This document shows positions 32,317-42,544 of a stretch of 64,000 bases of DNA, piece by piece. Within the stretch, counting starts at the first letter, position 1. Each line of letters starts with the position of its first letter. The position numbers were made by a program, and so were the translations under genes. Source of the DNA: Zea mays (lineage: Eukaryota; Streptophyta; Magnoliopsida; Poales; Poaceae); NCBI RefSeq assembly GCF_902167145.1, contig NC_050098.1, positions 14,342,501 to 14,406,500 of the forward strand, written 5' to 3'. The notes below the pieces were generated by a model. It did not search any database. It saw nothing but the letters and a program-made list of their open reading frames with translations, and was not told the origin of the DNA.

Positions 32317-35300
32317 TCAACACGGTTTCCTAACGGGGATTCCCCAAGCAACAACGACTGCAACCGCGAACCCAAAGCCAAACCCTACTCCAACAAAGAG
32401 GAACAGCACGAAGTCCACAGATCTCTTCTCGGAACGCACCGCGTCTACCTGCGTTACGTTGTCGTTGCACGCCTTGGACAGCGGAGGCCCGCAAAGGCCG
32501 TCGTTTCCTTGGAACGACGAGCTGGAGAACGTCGAGAAGTGAGGCGACGCAGGTATGCTTCCTACGAGCCTGTTGTCAGACAAGTTCAGCGTCGTGAGGG
32601 AGTCCAACGACGCCAGCTCCTTTGGGATCTCTCCAGAGAGCCCATTGAAGGACAGGTCCAGAGCTTCGAGCCTGCTCAGATGGCCGAGCTGAGGTGGGAT
32701 CTGCCCGGTGAGGAAGTTGTGCGAGACATTGAGCCCGTGTAGCAGACCAAGCTCCCCAATAGCTACCGGGATGCTACCGCTGAACGTGTTGTTGGAGAAG
32801 TCGATGAACACCAACGCTGTCAGTATCTCAGCGAAGCTGGTGTCATGCCCCTTGTACGTGACTGCAGTGGTGTACCTATACGTTCTTGTCACTCCGGGCA
32901 CCTCATGATCCATGACCAACGGCTTGCTCGGGTCCGTGAGTACCATCGACCTTAGGTTCTTGAACCATCGGCCTTCCGGCAGTGGGCCAGAGAAGCTGTT
33001 CGAAGACAGATCGACGATCGATGCGCTAGGGAACGCGCAGGAGTAGCTCTGCTTCTTCTCTTGCAGAACTGGTTCGGAGACCTGCCCAAAGAACCTGTTG
33101 CTTTTCAGGACAAGGACCTGCAGCCTGGGAAGCTCGCTCATCCAGCATGGAAATGCGTCACTGATCTGGTTGTTTCCAACGTCAAGCACCTCCAGGTTCT
33201 CGCAGCTGGCCATAGATCTCGGTAGCCGTCCTTGGATCTGGTTGCCGCTGAAGTCCAACGCCTCAAACGAGCAGCCCTCCTTGCTGCTGTCCGGGATCTC
33301 CCCGTGGAGTCGGTTCTTTCTTAAATTCAGCGACTGCATCCCGTTAACGTTCTCCATCAGACAGGAAGGGATGGAGCCGCTGAAGTCGTTGTAGGAGAGA
33401 TCAAGGAGCAGTATGCTCGTTCCACCACCACAGAAAGACGCCGAAAGATTCCCAGACAGGCGGTTTCCTGGCGCCAAGAAGAGGGCAACGTCGTCGAGAT
33501 GTGAGCTGAGATGAGCAGGTACAGACGAGAACATGTTGTTCGAGTAATCGAGTGCGTCTGCGGAGCCCTGAGGTATAGGTATGGTCCCCTCGAACAAGTT
33601 GTTGCTGAGATCAAGAACGATCATGTCCTGCAAAGGGAGGAGGTGGCCATGGCCAACGCTAGTAAACTCATTGTTAGACAGAACGAGATACACCATACCA
33701 TTCCAGAGCTCCCACGCCCACCCTGGTACAGCCCCACGGATCTGGTTGTATGAGAGGTCAAGCCAATCGATTTCATCCTGGCGCCTCAAGAATTCAGGGA
33801 ACTTAGACATGCCGCAGCCACCCAAGACTAAGGTTTTGAGCTTGGGAAGGGACACCGATGCAGAAGAGTTGTCTTCTTCTCCATCAAGCACAAGGAGGTT
33901 GTTGTCAGAGAGATCCAAGGCAATGAGGTACGGCATATTCTTCCCAAAAGATTGGAGTTCCAGCGTGCCCTCCAGGTTGTTTGAGTAGAGCAGCAGTATC
34001 TGCAGCTGGGTTAGGTTTGTGATGACATGAGACGGTATTTCTCCTGAGAAGCTGCAGCCACACAGCGCTAGTCTTTTCAGACGCCTCAGCTCGGCTACGA
34101 AGGGAGGGATTGGTCCAGACAAACCACAGTCGTAGAGCTGGAGAGCTGTCAAAGACGTCAGGTTCGCAATCCAGGACGGCATGGGCCCTACGATTCCCAT
34201 CCCGGAGATCTCTAGCGCGTTCAAGGATTTGAGATCACCGATCGACGAGGGTATGTGTATGTCCCCGGAAAAGCCGGTCGCGCCAAATCCCAGCTCCTTC
34301 AGAGACGTGAGGTTGCCCAGGGAATTCGGTATCGTACCGTAGAAACTAGTCCTGCCGACGTTCAGATTCTCCAGCCTGCTGCTGCTGCTGCCTGCCGGGA
34401 AATCTGGCAGGTACCCAGAGATCCCGTAGTTGTTGTAGAGATCTACCGTCACCAGCTTCCGGTGCAGAAAGATCGCAGGAGACACCCGTCCCTGGATACC
34501 GGTGCGCCTGAGCCGCAGAACGGTCAGGTCGGAGGAGTTGGTGAAGAAATCTGGGAATGGGCCGGACAGTCTGTTGTACTCTAGGTTAACGACGGAGATA
34601 GAACGCAGGCTGGAGAGCGAGCCACAGATGGGGCCAGAGAGCCCGCAGCGTGGCAAGCTGAGCACCCGGAGCTCGGGGCACGATGCGGCCACGACGCTGC
34701 ACCAGCGCCAGCGCGGCCCGGCCCCGTCGTCGTCGCTGGAGAGGTCCACGAGGCCGAGGTGCAGCTCCCTTAGGTTTCGCAGGTTCGCGACCAAGGTCTC
34801 GAAGCTTTGGACCGTGAGCCGCGCGTCCGAGTTCGAGTCTCTGTGCAGCAGGAAGCCGTCGTCGAGTAGATCGTAGAACTCGTAGCTGGTAGAGAGGTCG
34901 AGGGAGACCAGGCTCGTCAGGCCGCCGATGCCGCTGGCCGGCACTTGGCCGGAGAAGCTAGATGTGGAGAGGTTGAGGTGGGTGAGGTTGGCGAGGCGCT
35001 CAAACCCGCTGGACGGGAGCTGTGACCCGTTGAAGTCGTTGTAGGCGAGGTTGAGACGCTCCAGAGAAGATAGATGGAAAATCGCAGGATCAAGGCCCCC
35101 GCTCTCCAACCCTTGGTCGGACAGATCGAGGGAGGTCACACGGCCGCCGCCGTCGTCGGAGTTGCTGCTGCAGCGAACTCCTGCCCAGCGGCAGCAGTCC
35201 GTGCCGGCCCTCCACGACCTGAAGGCAACGGTGGAGTAGTTGGTTGTCACGAACGATCGTTTCAGCCGGAGCAGCGATGAGGCCTGGTCAGGTAGGCATG

Positions 35301-35427
35301 AAGAAAGTGGCATGGGAGCTGTGTGGTTGCCGGCGGTGGCACTAGTAGTTGGCCGAGGGAGAAGTAGCGAGCATCCAAGGAGTACGAGAAGGTGGATCTG
35401 TGTGAGGAGATTCAGAGCTGCTTCCAT
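32317..35427 (-). CDS. LRR receptor-like protein (RLP; no kinase)
   Basis: A single-exon gene of 1036 aa. I chose the ATG at 35427 over the upstream in-frame GTG because it opens directly into a hydrophobic signal peptide (residues ~1-33). An LRR N-terminal cap follows (Cys44 ... DCCRWAGVRC around 77-86), then roughly 28-30 plant-type LRRs (LxxLxxLxLsxNxfsGxIP). A non-LRR island lies near residues 850-885 (around TYKGHDTSF), followed by the last LRRs. A capping region with Cys and acidic/basic residues leads to one transmembrane helix (about 1004-1028) and a short basic tail, with no kinase domain. This is the Cf/Ve1-type receptor-like protein layout. Such proteins sit in the plasma membrane and usually signal through co-receptor kinases in immunity or development; which one applies here cannot be told. 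The frame is undamaged. Confidence 0.93.
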   Translation of the reverse strand: MEAALNLLTQIHLLVLLGCSLLLPRPTTSATAGNHTAPMPLSSCLPDQASSLLRLKRSFVTTNYSTVAFRSWRAGTDCCRWAGVRCSSNSDDGGGRVTSLDLSDQGLESGGLDPAIFHLSSLERLNLAYNDFNGSQLPSSGFERLANLTHLNLSTSSFSGQVPASGIGGLTSLVSLDLSTSYEFYDLLDDGFLLHRDSNSDARLTVQSFETLVANLRNLRELHLGLVDLSSDDDGAGPRWRWCSVVAASCPELRVLSLPRCGLSGPICGSLSSLRSISVVNLEYNRLSGPFPDFFTNSSDLTVLRLRRTGIQGRVSPAIFLHRKLVTVDLYNNYGISGYLPDFPAGSSSSRLENLNVGRTSFYGTIPNSLGNLTSLKELGFGATGFSGDIHIPSSIGDLKSLNALEISGMGIVGPMPSWIANLTSLTALQLYDCGLSGPIPPFVAELRRLKRLALCGCSFSGEIPSHVITNLTQLQILLLYSNNLEGTLELQSFGKNMPYLIALDLSDNNLLVLDGEEDNSSASVSLPKLKTLVLGGCGMSKFPEFLRRQDEIDWLDLSYNQIRGAVPGWAWELWNGMVYLVLSNNEFTSVGHGHLLPLQDMIVLDLSNNLFEGTIPIPQGSADALDYSNNMFSSVPAHLSSHLDDVALFLAPGNRLSGNLSASFCGGGTSILLLDLSYNDFSGSIPSCLMENVNGMQSLNLRKNRLHGEIPDSSKEGCSFEALDFSGNQIQGRLPRSMASCENLEVLDVGNNQISDAFPCWMSELPRLQVLVLKSNRFFGQVSEPVLQEKKQSYSCAFPSASIVDLSSNSFSGPLPEGRWFKNLRSMVLTDPSKPLVMDHEVPGVTRTYRYTTAVTYKGHDTSFAEILTALVFIDFSNNTFSGSIPVAIGELGLLHGLNVSHNFLTGQIPPQLGHLSRLEALDLSFNGLSGEIPKELASLDSLTTLNLSDNRLVGSIPASPHFSTFSSSSFQGNDGLCGPPLSKACNDNVTQVDAVRSEKRSVDFVLFLFVGVGFGFGFAVAVVVAWGIPVRKPC

Positions 35428-35488
35428 GGTGGTGGTTATGCGCACTTGCTTTTGATGCGGGGAGATATCCTTGACACATGCCTTGGTT

Positions 35489-35496
35489 TATATACA
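35489..35496 (-). promoter_or_regulatory. TATA box of the LRR receptor-like gene
   Basis: TATATAAA on the minus strand, about 60 bp before the chosen ATG, implying a short 5' leader of about 30 nt. Confidence 0.65.
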
Positions 35497-36011
35497 AATT
35501 GCCATGCCTGCATCAGTCCATTAGGGACACCACTTTCTTCATCCTGGTCTCCAGCTAGCTCGTCTCTGTTGCTTCTACAGTTCTACTCACAAGTCAAGCT
35601 CGTCAACGGGCAATGGTGTTTGTCTTCATCAGCGGGTTCAATTCATCAGCCAATGCTCTCTACCGTGTGCCGTGCGACCAAGGTTTCTGCCGCCATTTGA
35701 CAAACGCCTAAGCACGCTTGCTCCCACTAGTCGCGTTCCATCCAAGTCTTCGCTAGAAGGTGACCAATGCAACCCGTCACCAATTCACCGTTGCTCCCCT
35801 CTGGGCTCTGGCCAACACAAACTAACTAGGTATGTAAGCATGCACGAAAGAAAAATTAACTGCGGTGTCGTTCATGAATTTGGCAAAATGGCCACCAGGC
35901 ACCAGAATATACGTAGAACGACTTTATTTTCACCGTCTTTCTCGACTCCGGCAACATAGCACCCGCCGCGTCCCGTACCGTACGTGTGTCGTTCGCTGAA
36001 AAACAGGCAAG
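35497..36011. other. Upstream region of the LRR receptor-like gene
   Basis: Promoter-proximal DNA; no gene or repeat recognised. Confidence 0.4.
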
Positions 36012-36178
36012 GTGTGTTTGGTTAGAGGTATAAGAAGAGATGGAAGGGGTAGACATAGTTTCTTTAGTGTTTAGATGAGAGTTAAATAAGGGTGAGGTAA
36101 ACATCAGTGTGATTCCAAAAAATCGAGGGAACGATGTCGCCCCCGTATTATCCTACTTTGACCTCAAACCAAACACAC
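36012..36178. mobile_element. Candidate MITE, 167 bp
   Basis: It begins GTGTGTTTGGTTAGAGGT and ends with the inverted copy (17 of 18 matching), enclosing non-coding sequence. GTTTGGTT-type ends are common in grass MITEs. I found no convincing target duplication, so the superfamily is open. Confidence 0.6.
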
Positions 36179-37294
36179 TATAAACCGTCGTACGACGACA
36201 GATAGATGATATAGATGACCAATAATCACGAGGCTCGCGAGTGGTGCTGGCTCTAAGCCTAGACGTGAGGGGCGACAGCCTAGGGCCAACTGCCAAGCAC
36301 CCTTGGGGACCCAACAAATATATGTTTCTTATCAGTTTTTAGATTATCATGATACGTAGAATTGTTTAAAAAAATCAGATGCTTTTTATCAGTGAATTTG
36401 AAGTCTATGTTTTGATGCCTGCAGCTGAGATTCTTAAGTTCATTACAGTTATAGATTATTATCCAATAATTTATCCAAATTAATTTGTATTGCATATGGA
36501 TTTTTTGACCAAGTTTTCTTAAAGTTAAAATTATCCGTACACGTGGGTATACAACCAACCAAAAAAGAGTTTGGCATGCAGTATGTTCTGTTTCTGATGT
36601 TCAATCGTATTTCTTTTATGTTTTTCCAATGTCCTGTTTCGGATGTTCAATCGTATTCTTTTTTTTTTCCAATTAGAGAACAAATGGTTGGATATTTTTA
36701 TGAATCCTTTGGCCTTTAGGCTAGCCTCTTGAATCAAGAGGGTGTTATTGAAAATATAAACCCCCCGCTAAGGTTCTATTTGGATCTTAGAATTGAATTT
36801 TATTCTAATAGTAGTAACCTAGACATATACCAATTAAGCTATTGTGGTTTTATACCAAATATATTTGTATACTACCGTTGGTCATATGGAGAGATATTTA
36901 TATGCTACATTTCTACTGTAGTGGAATGAGCCGAAGAGCGCATTATAAATTGGAGAGTGAAAGCATACACCCTACACCCTAAACCACAATATATTTGGAC
37001 CAAGCAATCTATAGGTATTTCTATCTCTTCAGTGTAGCATGACCAACAATAAAATACCAAACCATAGTCTAAAGGTACACAAGATAGATAAAAAACAGTG
37101 TTTTTTCTTCTATTTTGCATGGAGAGACCTGTCTCGTATTCTTTATCATAATAAAGAAAAATCTCAATGCTTGTTCATTGATGTAGCCCCACTTACATTA
37201 CATAGACACATTTTGTTTGGCCAGAATATCATTATTTTAACGGAAACACCATAAATTACAATAGCAACCACAACAACAGCTTGAAAGACAGTCT
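36179..37294. other. No gene seen
   Basis: AT-rich intergenic DNA up to the E6 LTR. Only short frames on both strands with no recognisable domain. Confidence 0.45.
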
Positions 37295-38780
37295 TGTCGG
37301 CGTTTCGACCCCGGGGGTCCCTGGACCGACGAGTAAATTGTCGCCGCGTGTCCCAGCCCAGATGGGTCGGCGCGAGACGGAGCACGAAGAGGGGAAAGGA
37401 AAGGAGGAGGCAGGCAAAAAAGGGGGAACCCGCGACCTTCGTGTTGTCCTGCGCCCAGGTCGGGTGCGCTTGCAGTAGGGGGTTACAAGCGTCCGCGTGG
37501 GAGGGAGCGAGAGGCTTACACGCGCCGTCCCGTTCTCCCGCGCGGCCAACCTTCTCGTAAGAGAGCCCTGGACCTTCCTTTTTATAGGCGTAAGGAGGGG
37601 GTCCAGGTGTACAATGGGGGGTGTAGCAGTGTGCTAACGTGTCTAGCAGAGAGGAGCTAGCGCCCTAAGTACATGTCGTCGTGGCAGCCGGAGAGGTTTT
37701 GGCACCCTGTTCATGTGATGTCGTGGCCGTCGGAGGAGCGCTGGAGCCTTGCGGAAGGACAGCTGTCGGGGCTGTCGAGTCCTTGCTGACGTCTCCTTGC
37801 TTCCGTAAGAGGCTGAGAGTCGCCGTCGTCATGGAGCACGCGAGGCGCCATCATTATTTGTTTACCGGGGCGAGCCAGATGGGACGCCGGTCTTGTTCCC
37901 CGTAGCCTGAGCTAGCTAGGGGTAGGGTAATGATGGCCCCCCTGTGACGTGGTCGGTCCGAGCCCTGGGTCGGGCGAGGCGGAGGCTCCTCCGTGGTCGA
38001 GGTCGAGTCTGTCTTCCGAGGTTGAGGTCAAGTCCGAGCCCCGGGTCAGGCGAGGCGGAGACCGTCGTCTGAGGCCAGGGTTGAGTCCGAGCCCTGGGGT
38101 CGGGCGAGGCGGAGTTCGTCGTCTTCCGGAGCCGAGGCCGAGTCCGAGCCCTAGGGTCGGGCGAGGCGGAGTCTGTTGTCTTCCGGAGCCGAGGCTGAGT
38201 CCGAGCCCTGGGGTCAGGCGAAGCGGAGTTCGTCGTCCGAGGCCAAGACAGGGGCCGAGCCCTGGGGTCGGGCGAGGCGGAGCTTCCTATGGCGCCCGAG
38301 GCCGGACTTGGCTGCTGTCAGCCTCACTCTGTCGAGCGGCACAGCAGTCGGAGCGACGCAGGCGGCGCTGTCTTCTTGTCAGGTCGGTCAGTGGAGCGGC
38401 AAAGTGACTGCGGTCACTTTGGCTCTGTCGACTGAAGAGCGCGCGTCAGGATAAGGTGTCAGGCGATCCTCGCATTAAATGCTCCTGCGATACGGTCGGT
38501 CGGTGTGGCGATCTGGCCAAGGTTGCTTCTCGGCGAAGACTGGGCCTCGGGCAGCCGAAGGTGTGTCCGTTGCTTGAGAGGGCCCTCGGGCGAGACGTGG
38601 ATCCTCCGGGGTCGGCTGCCCTTGCCCGAGGCTGGGCTCGGGCGAGGCGAGATCGTGTCCCTTGAGTGGACCGAGCCTTGACCTTAATCGCACCCATCAG
38701 GCCTTTGCAGCTTTGTGCTGATGGGGGTTACCAGCTGAGATTAGGAGTCTTGGGGGTACCCCTAATTATGGTCCCCAACA
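37295..38780 (-). repeat. E6 3' LTR (1486 bp)
   Basis: Reads TGTCGGCGTTTCG ... GGTCCCCAACA on +. It is related to, but clearly diverged from, the E4 LTRs (TGTCGGCGTCTCG ... GGTCCCCGACA), so it comes from a sister subfamily or is much older. Confidence 0.88.
37960..38290. repeat. Tandem repeats in the E6 LTR
   Basis: About five diverged units of roughly 58 bp built on GTCCGAGCCCTGGGGTCGGG CGAGGCGGAGTTCGTCGTC. The same motif is expanded further in the E4 LTRs. Confidence 0.85.
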
Positions 38781-39479
38781 GTAGCCCCCGAGCCTCGAAG
38801 GGAGTGTTAATACTCGCTTGGAGGCTTTTGTCGCACTTTTTTGCAAGGGGACCGGCCTTTCTCGGTTGCGTTTCGTTCCGGTGGGTGCGCGCGAGCGCAC
38901 CCTCCGGGTGTAGCCCCCGAGGCCTCGGAGGAGTGGTTTGACTCCTTCGAGGTCTTAGTGCGTTTCGTGATGCTTCGGCCGGTCTGGTTGTTCCCTCATG
39001 CGAACTGGCCGTAGCCCGGGTGCACAGTCGAGTCCCAAGTTCTCGGGCTGGCATGTTGACGCTGTCAACGGTTTGGCCGGAGCCGGGTTTGCGAGAGCAG
39101 CCCCCCAAGCCTCCGCACAGAGCGAGAGGACGATCAAGGACAGACTCGACTTTTTTACATACGCCCCTGCGTCGCCTTTCCGCAAGGAGGAGGGGGGAAA
39201 GCGCCATGTTGCCCTCGGAGGGCGCCGAACATGGTGTCTCCAGTGAGTTGCTAACGGGTAATCCGAGTGGACGCCCGTGCCCCATTTGTTAGGGGTCGGC
39301 TAGTGGCCCGGAGGCGCGCTCCAAAAGTACCTGCGGGTGATTTGCCGGACCCGATCCCCTTTTGACGGGGTCCGAGGGCTCGATTCCGTTACAAAATCGT
39401 TCCCGTCGGTCTCAGAAATGTCCTAGGGTACCTCGGGAGCGTAGCCCGAGCCTTGGTTATGTATCGAATGTACCCAGGG

Positions 39480-39720
39480 TCATCCCTCGCTCTGCGTCTG
39501 AGGCGGCTGTCGAACCCTTCGGGGGCCAGCCTACGAACCCCTGATCAGTAGTGGGCGCGGAGCCCAAGTGGCCTGAGGCGGCCGTTGAACCCTTCCGAGG
39601 GGCCGACCTTCGAACCTCTGACCAGTAGTGGGCGTGGAGCCCGAGTGCTCTGAGGCGGCTGTTGAACCCCTCCAAGGGGCCAGCCTTCGAACCTCTGATC
39701 AGTAGGGGGCTCGGGGCCCG
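39480..39720. repeat. Tandem ~75-bp repeats in E6 internal DNA
   Basis: Three units built on CTGAGGCGGC(T/C)GTTGAACCC ... CTTCGAACC(C/T)CTGA(T/C)CAGTA. E4 carries the matching set at about 48830-49040. Confidence 0.88.
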
Positions 39721-40487
39721 CTTCCTTCGCGGAGAAGGATCCCTTTCGGAGTATCCCCTTTCCCGATCCCTGAGGCAAGAGAGAGAAAGAGGAAGTGGAA
39801 AATGATACGAAATCGAATGACGTGACACACCTTTTTTGACGCGGTCATTATGGCGGAGGTGAAGCGTCGCCTGCTTCGCCTACCAAAGGTGTCGCCTGTC
39901 CTGCCGCAGAGTTAATGCGACGGGACGAGTGGTTCGCTGGGCAGCCGTTGTGCGTGCGTGAACCGTTCGAGGAACGGAACACGGGCGCGTCGTCTTCACG
40001 CCGCGGGGGAGGGTTCTCTCGTTGTCCCAGGAGGGGAAGTGAGCTTGGCTGACGACTTGACCGCTGCTTCCGCCCGCCAGCCACCGCCATTACTGCCGGC
40101 CCATTTCTGGCCGTATCGACCGTCGTGCCTTCTCCCGCGGCTGACTGACCCGTGGCCGATGCGCTCGGTTGGCACTGTCGGGTCATGCGCAGGGTCGCCT
40201 CGAGTCGCGGTACCGGTTCCGCAGTCGAGAAGGCGCGATACTGGCGCAAGTGGCGGTGCAGTTTCTTGCACGTAGTAACCGGCGCGCCGGTTACATGACG
40301 TGTGGGCCTGGGCCTCCATGCTGGACGCGTCGAAGTCGAAAGGGTGCGCCCCCCTTGGTGCGGTTGCATGCCGCCTGCATGGCGGTCCGCCCTTTCACCC
40401 GCTGGTCTGGGCGAAAGTGGAGGAATGCTCGTAACCGCTGGGCAGTTGCGCACACCGCGCGCGGCGGTTTGGCTTCTTCTGCCCTGG

Positions 40488-41717
40488 TGAAAGTTGCCTA
40501 GAGAGGGGGGGTGAATAGGGCGAAACTGAAAATTACAAAGTTAATCACAACTACAAGCCGGGTTAGCGTTAGAAATATAATTGAGTCCGAGAGAGGGCGT
40601 AAAAACAAATCGCAAGCGAATAAGGAAGTGAGACACAATGATTTGTTTTACCGAGGTTCGGTTCTCGCAAACCTACTCCCCGTTGAGGAGGCCACAAAGG
40701 CCGGGTCTTTTTCAACCCCTTCCCTCTCTCAAACGGTCCCTCGGACCGAGTGAGCTTTCTCTTCTCAAATCAACCGGGAACAAAACTTCCCCGCAAGGAC
40801 CACCACACAATTGGTGTCTCTTGCCTTGGTTATAATTGAGTTTTGATCACAAGAAAAGAATGAGAAAGAAGAAAGCAATCCAAGCGCAAGAGCTCAAAAG
40901 AACACAACAAATCACTCTCACTTATCACTAAAGCTTTTGTGGAATTAAGAGAGGATTTGATCACTTGGGTGTGTCTTGTATTGAATGCCTAGCTCTTTTA
41001 AGTGGTTGGAAGTGTAAAAACTTGGATATCTTGAATGTGGGGTGGTTGGGGGTATTTATAACCCTAACCACCAAACTAGCCGTTTGGTGGAGGCTGATGT
41101 CGCATGGCGCACCGGACACTGTCCGGTGCGCTAGCCATGTCACCAGGCCGTTGGGTTCCGACCGTTGGAGCTCTGACGTGTGGGCCCGCCTGGCTGTCCA
41201 GTGGTGCACCGGACAAGTCCTGTAGACTGTCCGGTGTGCCACCCACGCGTGCTCTGCTCCTCTGCGCGCGCTGGCGCGCATTTAATGCGTATGCAGGTGA
41301 CCGTTGGCGCGAAGTAGCGGTTGCTCCGCTGGCTCACCGGACAGTCCAGTGTGCACCGGACATGTCCGGTGAATTATAGCGGAGCGGTTTCCCGAAGCTG
41401 GCGAGTTCAGAGTCGCTCTTCCTTGGAGCACCTCTGAGTTTCCCCGAAGCTGAAGAGTTTGGCTTGGAGTTCCCTGGTGCACCGGACACTGTCCGGTGGT
41501 GCACCGGACAGTCCGGTGCGCCAGACCAGGGCTGCCTTCAGTTATCCCTTGCTCTCTTTGTTGAACCCATTTCTTGGTCTTTTTATTGGCTAAGTGTGAA
41601 CCTTTGGCACCTGTATAACTTATAGATTAGAGCAAACTAGTTAGTCCAATTATTTGTGTTGGACTATTCAACCACCAAAAACATTTAGGAAATAGGTGTA
41701 AGCCTAATTCCCTTTCA
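40488..41717 (-). repeat. E3 3' LTR (1230 bp)
   Basis: Reads TGAAAGTTGCC ... CCCTTTCA on +. It is about 80 bp shorter than the E1 and E2 LTRs and carries fewer intact CCGGACTGTCCGG palindromes (near 41110, 41335, 41480-41520). Confidence 0.92.
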
Positions 41718-42544
41718 ATCTCCCCCTTTTTGGTGATTGATGCCAACACAAACCAAAGCAAGTATAGAAATGCATAATTGAACTAGTTTGCATAATGTAA
41801 GTGCAAAGGTTACTTGGAATTGAGCCAATGTAAATACTTATAAGATATGCATGGATTGTTTCTTTATTTTCATCATTTTGGACCACGCTTGCACCACATG
41901 TTTTGTTTTTACAAATTCTTTTGTAAATTCTTTTCAAAGTTCTTTTGCAAATAGTCAAAGGTAAATGAATAAGATTTTGCGAAGCATTTTCAAGATTTGA
42001 AATTTCCTCCCCCTGTTTCAAATGCTTTTCCTTTGACTCAAACAAAACTCCCCCTTAATGAAATCTCCTCTTAGTGTTCAAGAGGGTTTTAAGATGTTGA
42101 TTTTGAAAATACTACTCTCTCCCCCTTTTGAACACAATGAGATACCAATTTGAAAATCATACCATTTGAAAAAGTCTTTCTAAAATTAGTACCAATTGAA
42201 AACCAAAATTTTTAAATTGGTGGTGGTGCGGTCCTTTTGCTTTGGGCTAATACTTTCTCCCCCTTTGGCATGAATCACCAAAAACGGAGTCGTTAGAGCC
42301 CTTTGAACTACTTTGCTCTCCTTTGGCAAATAAAGCATATGAGTGAAGATTATACCAAAGCGGAGAGTTGCTCGGAGCGAAGGCGAAGGATGAGTTACGT
42401 AGTGGAAGCCTTTGTCTTCGCCGAAGACTCTAATTTCCTTTTCAATATACCTATCACTTGGTTTGAAATATACTTGAAAACACATTAGTCATAGCACATG
42501 AAAGAGATATGATCAAAGGTATATTTATGAGCTATGTGTGCAAA
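41718..42544 (-). other. E3 3' untranslated region with polypurine tracts
   Basis: The same noncoding region as E1 6155-7020, with several CTCCCCC tracts on + (purine tracts on -), the last one touching the LTR. No gene seen. Confidence 0.8.

Larger units (their letters stand above)
37295..40487 (-). mobile_element. E6: Gypsy (Tat-like) element, 3' LTR and 3' internal part, cut by E3
   Basis: A 3' LTR (37295-38780) is followed by 1.7 kb of internal DNA similar to E4 48097-49320 in its first part. The inner edge has the same purine tract on the minus strand (complement of GTAGCCCCCGAGCC), which sets the orientation. E3's LTR starts at 40488, so the rest of E6 should lie right of the window. 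No coding domain is in view. The left flank is AGTCT. Confidence 0.82.
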
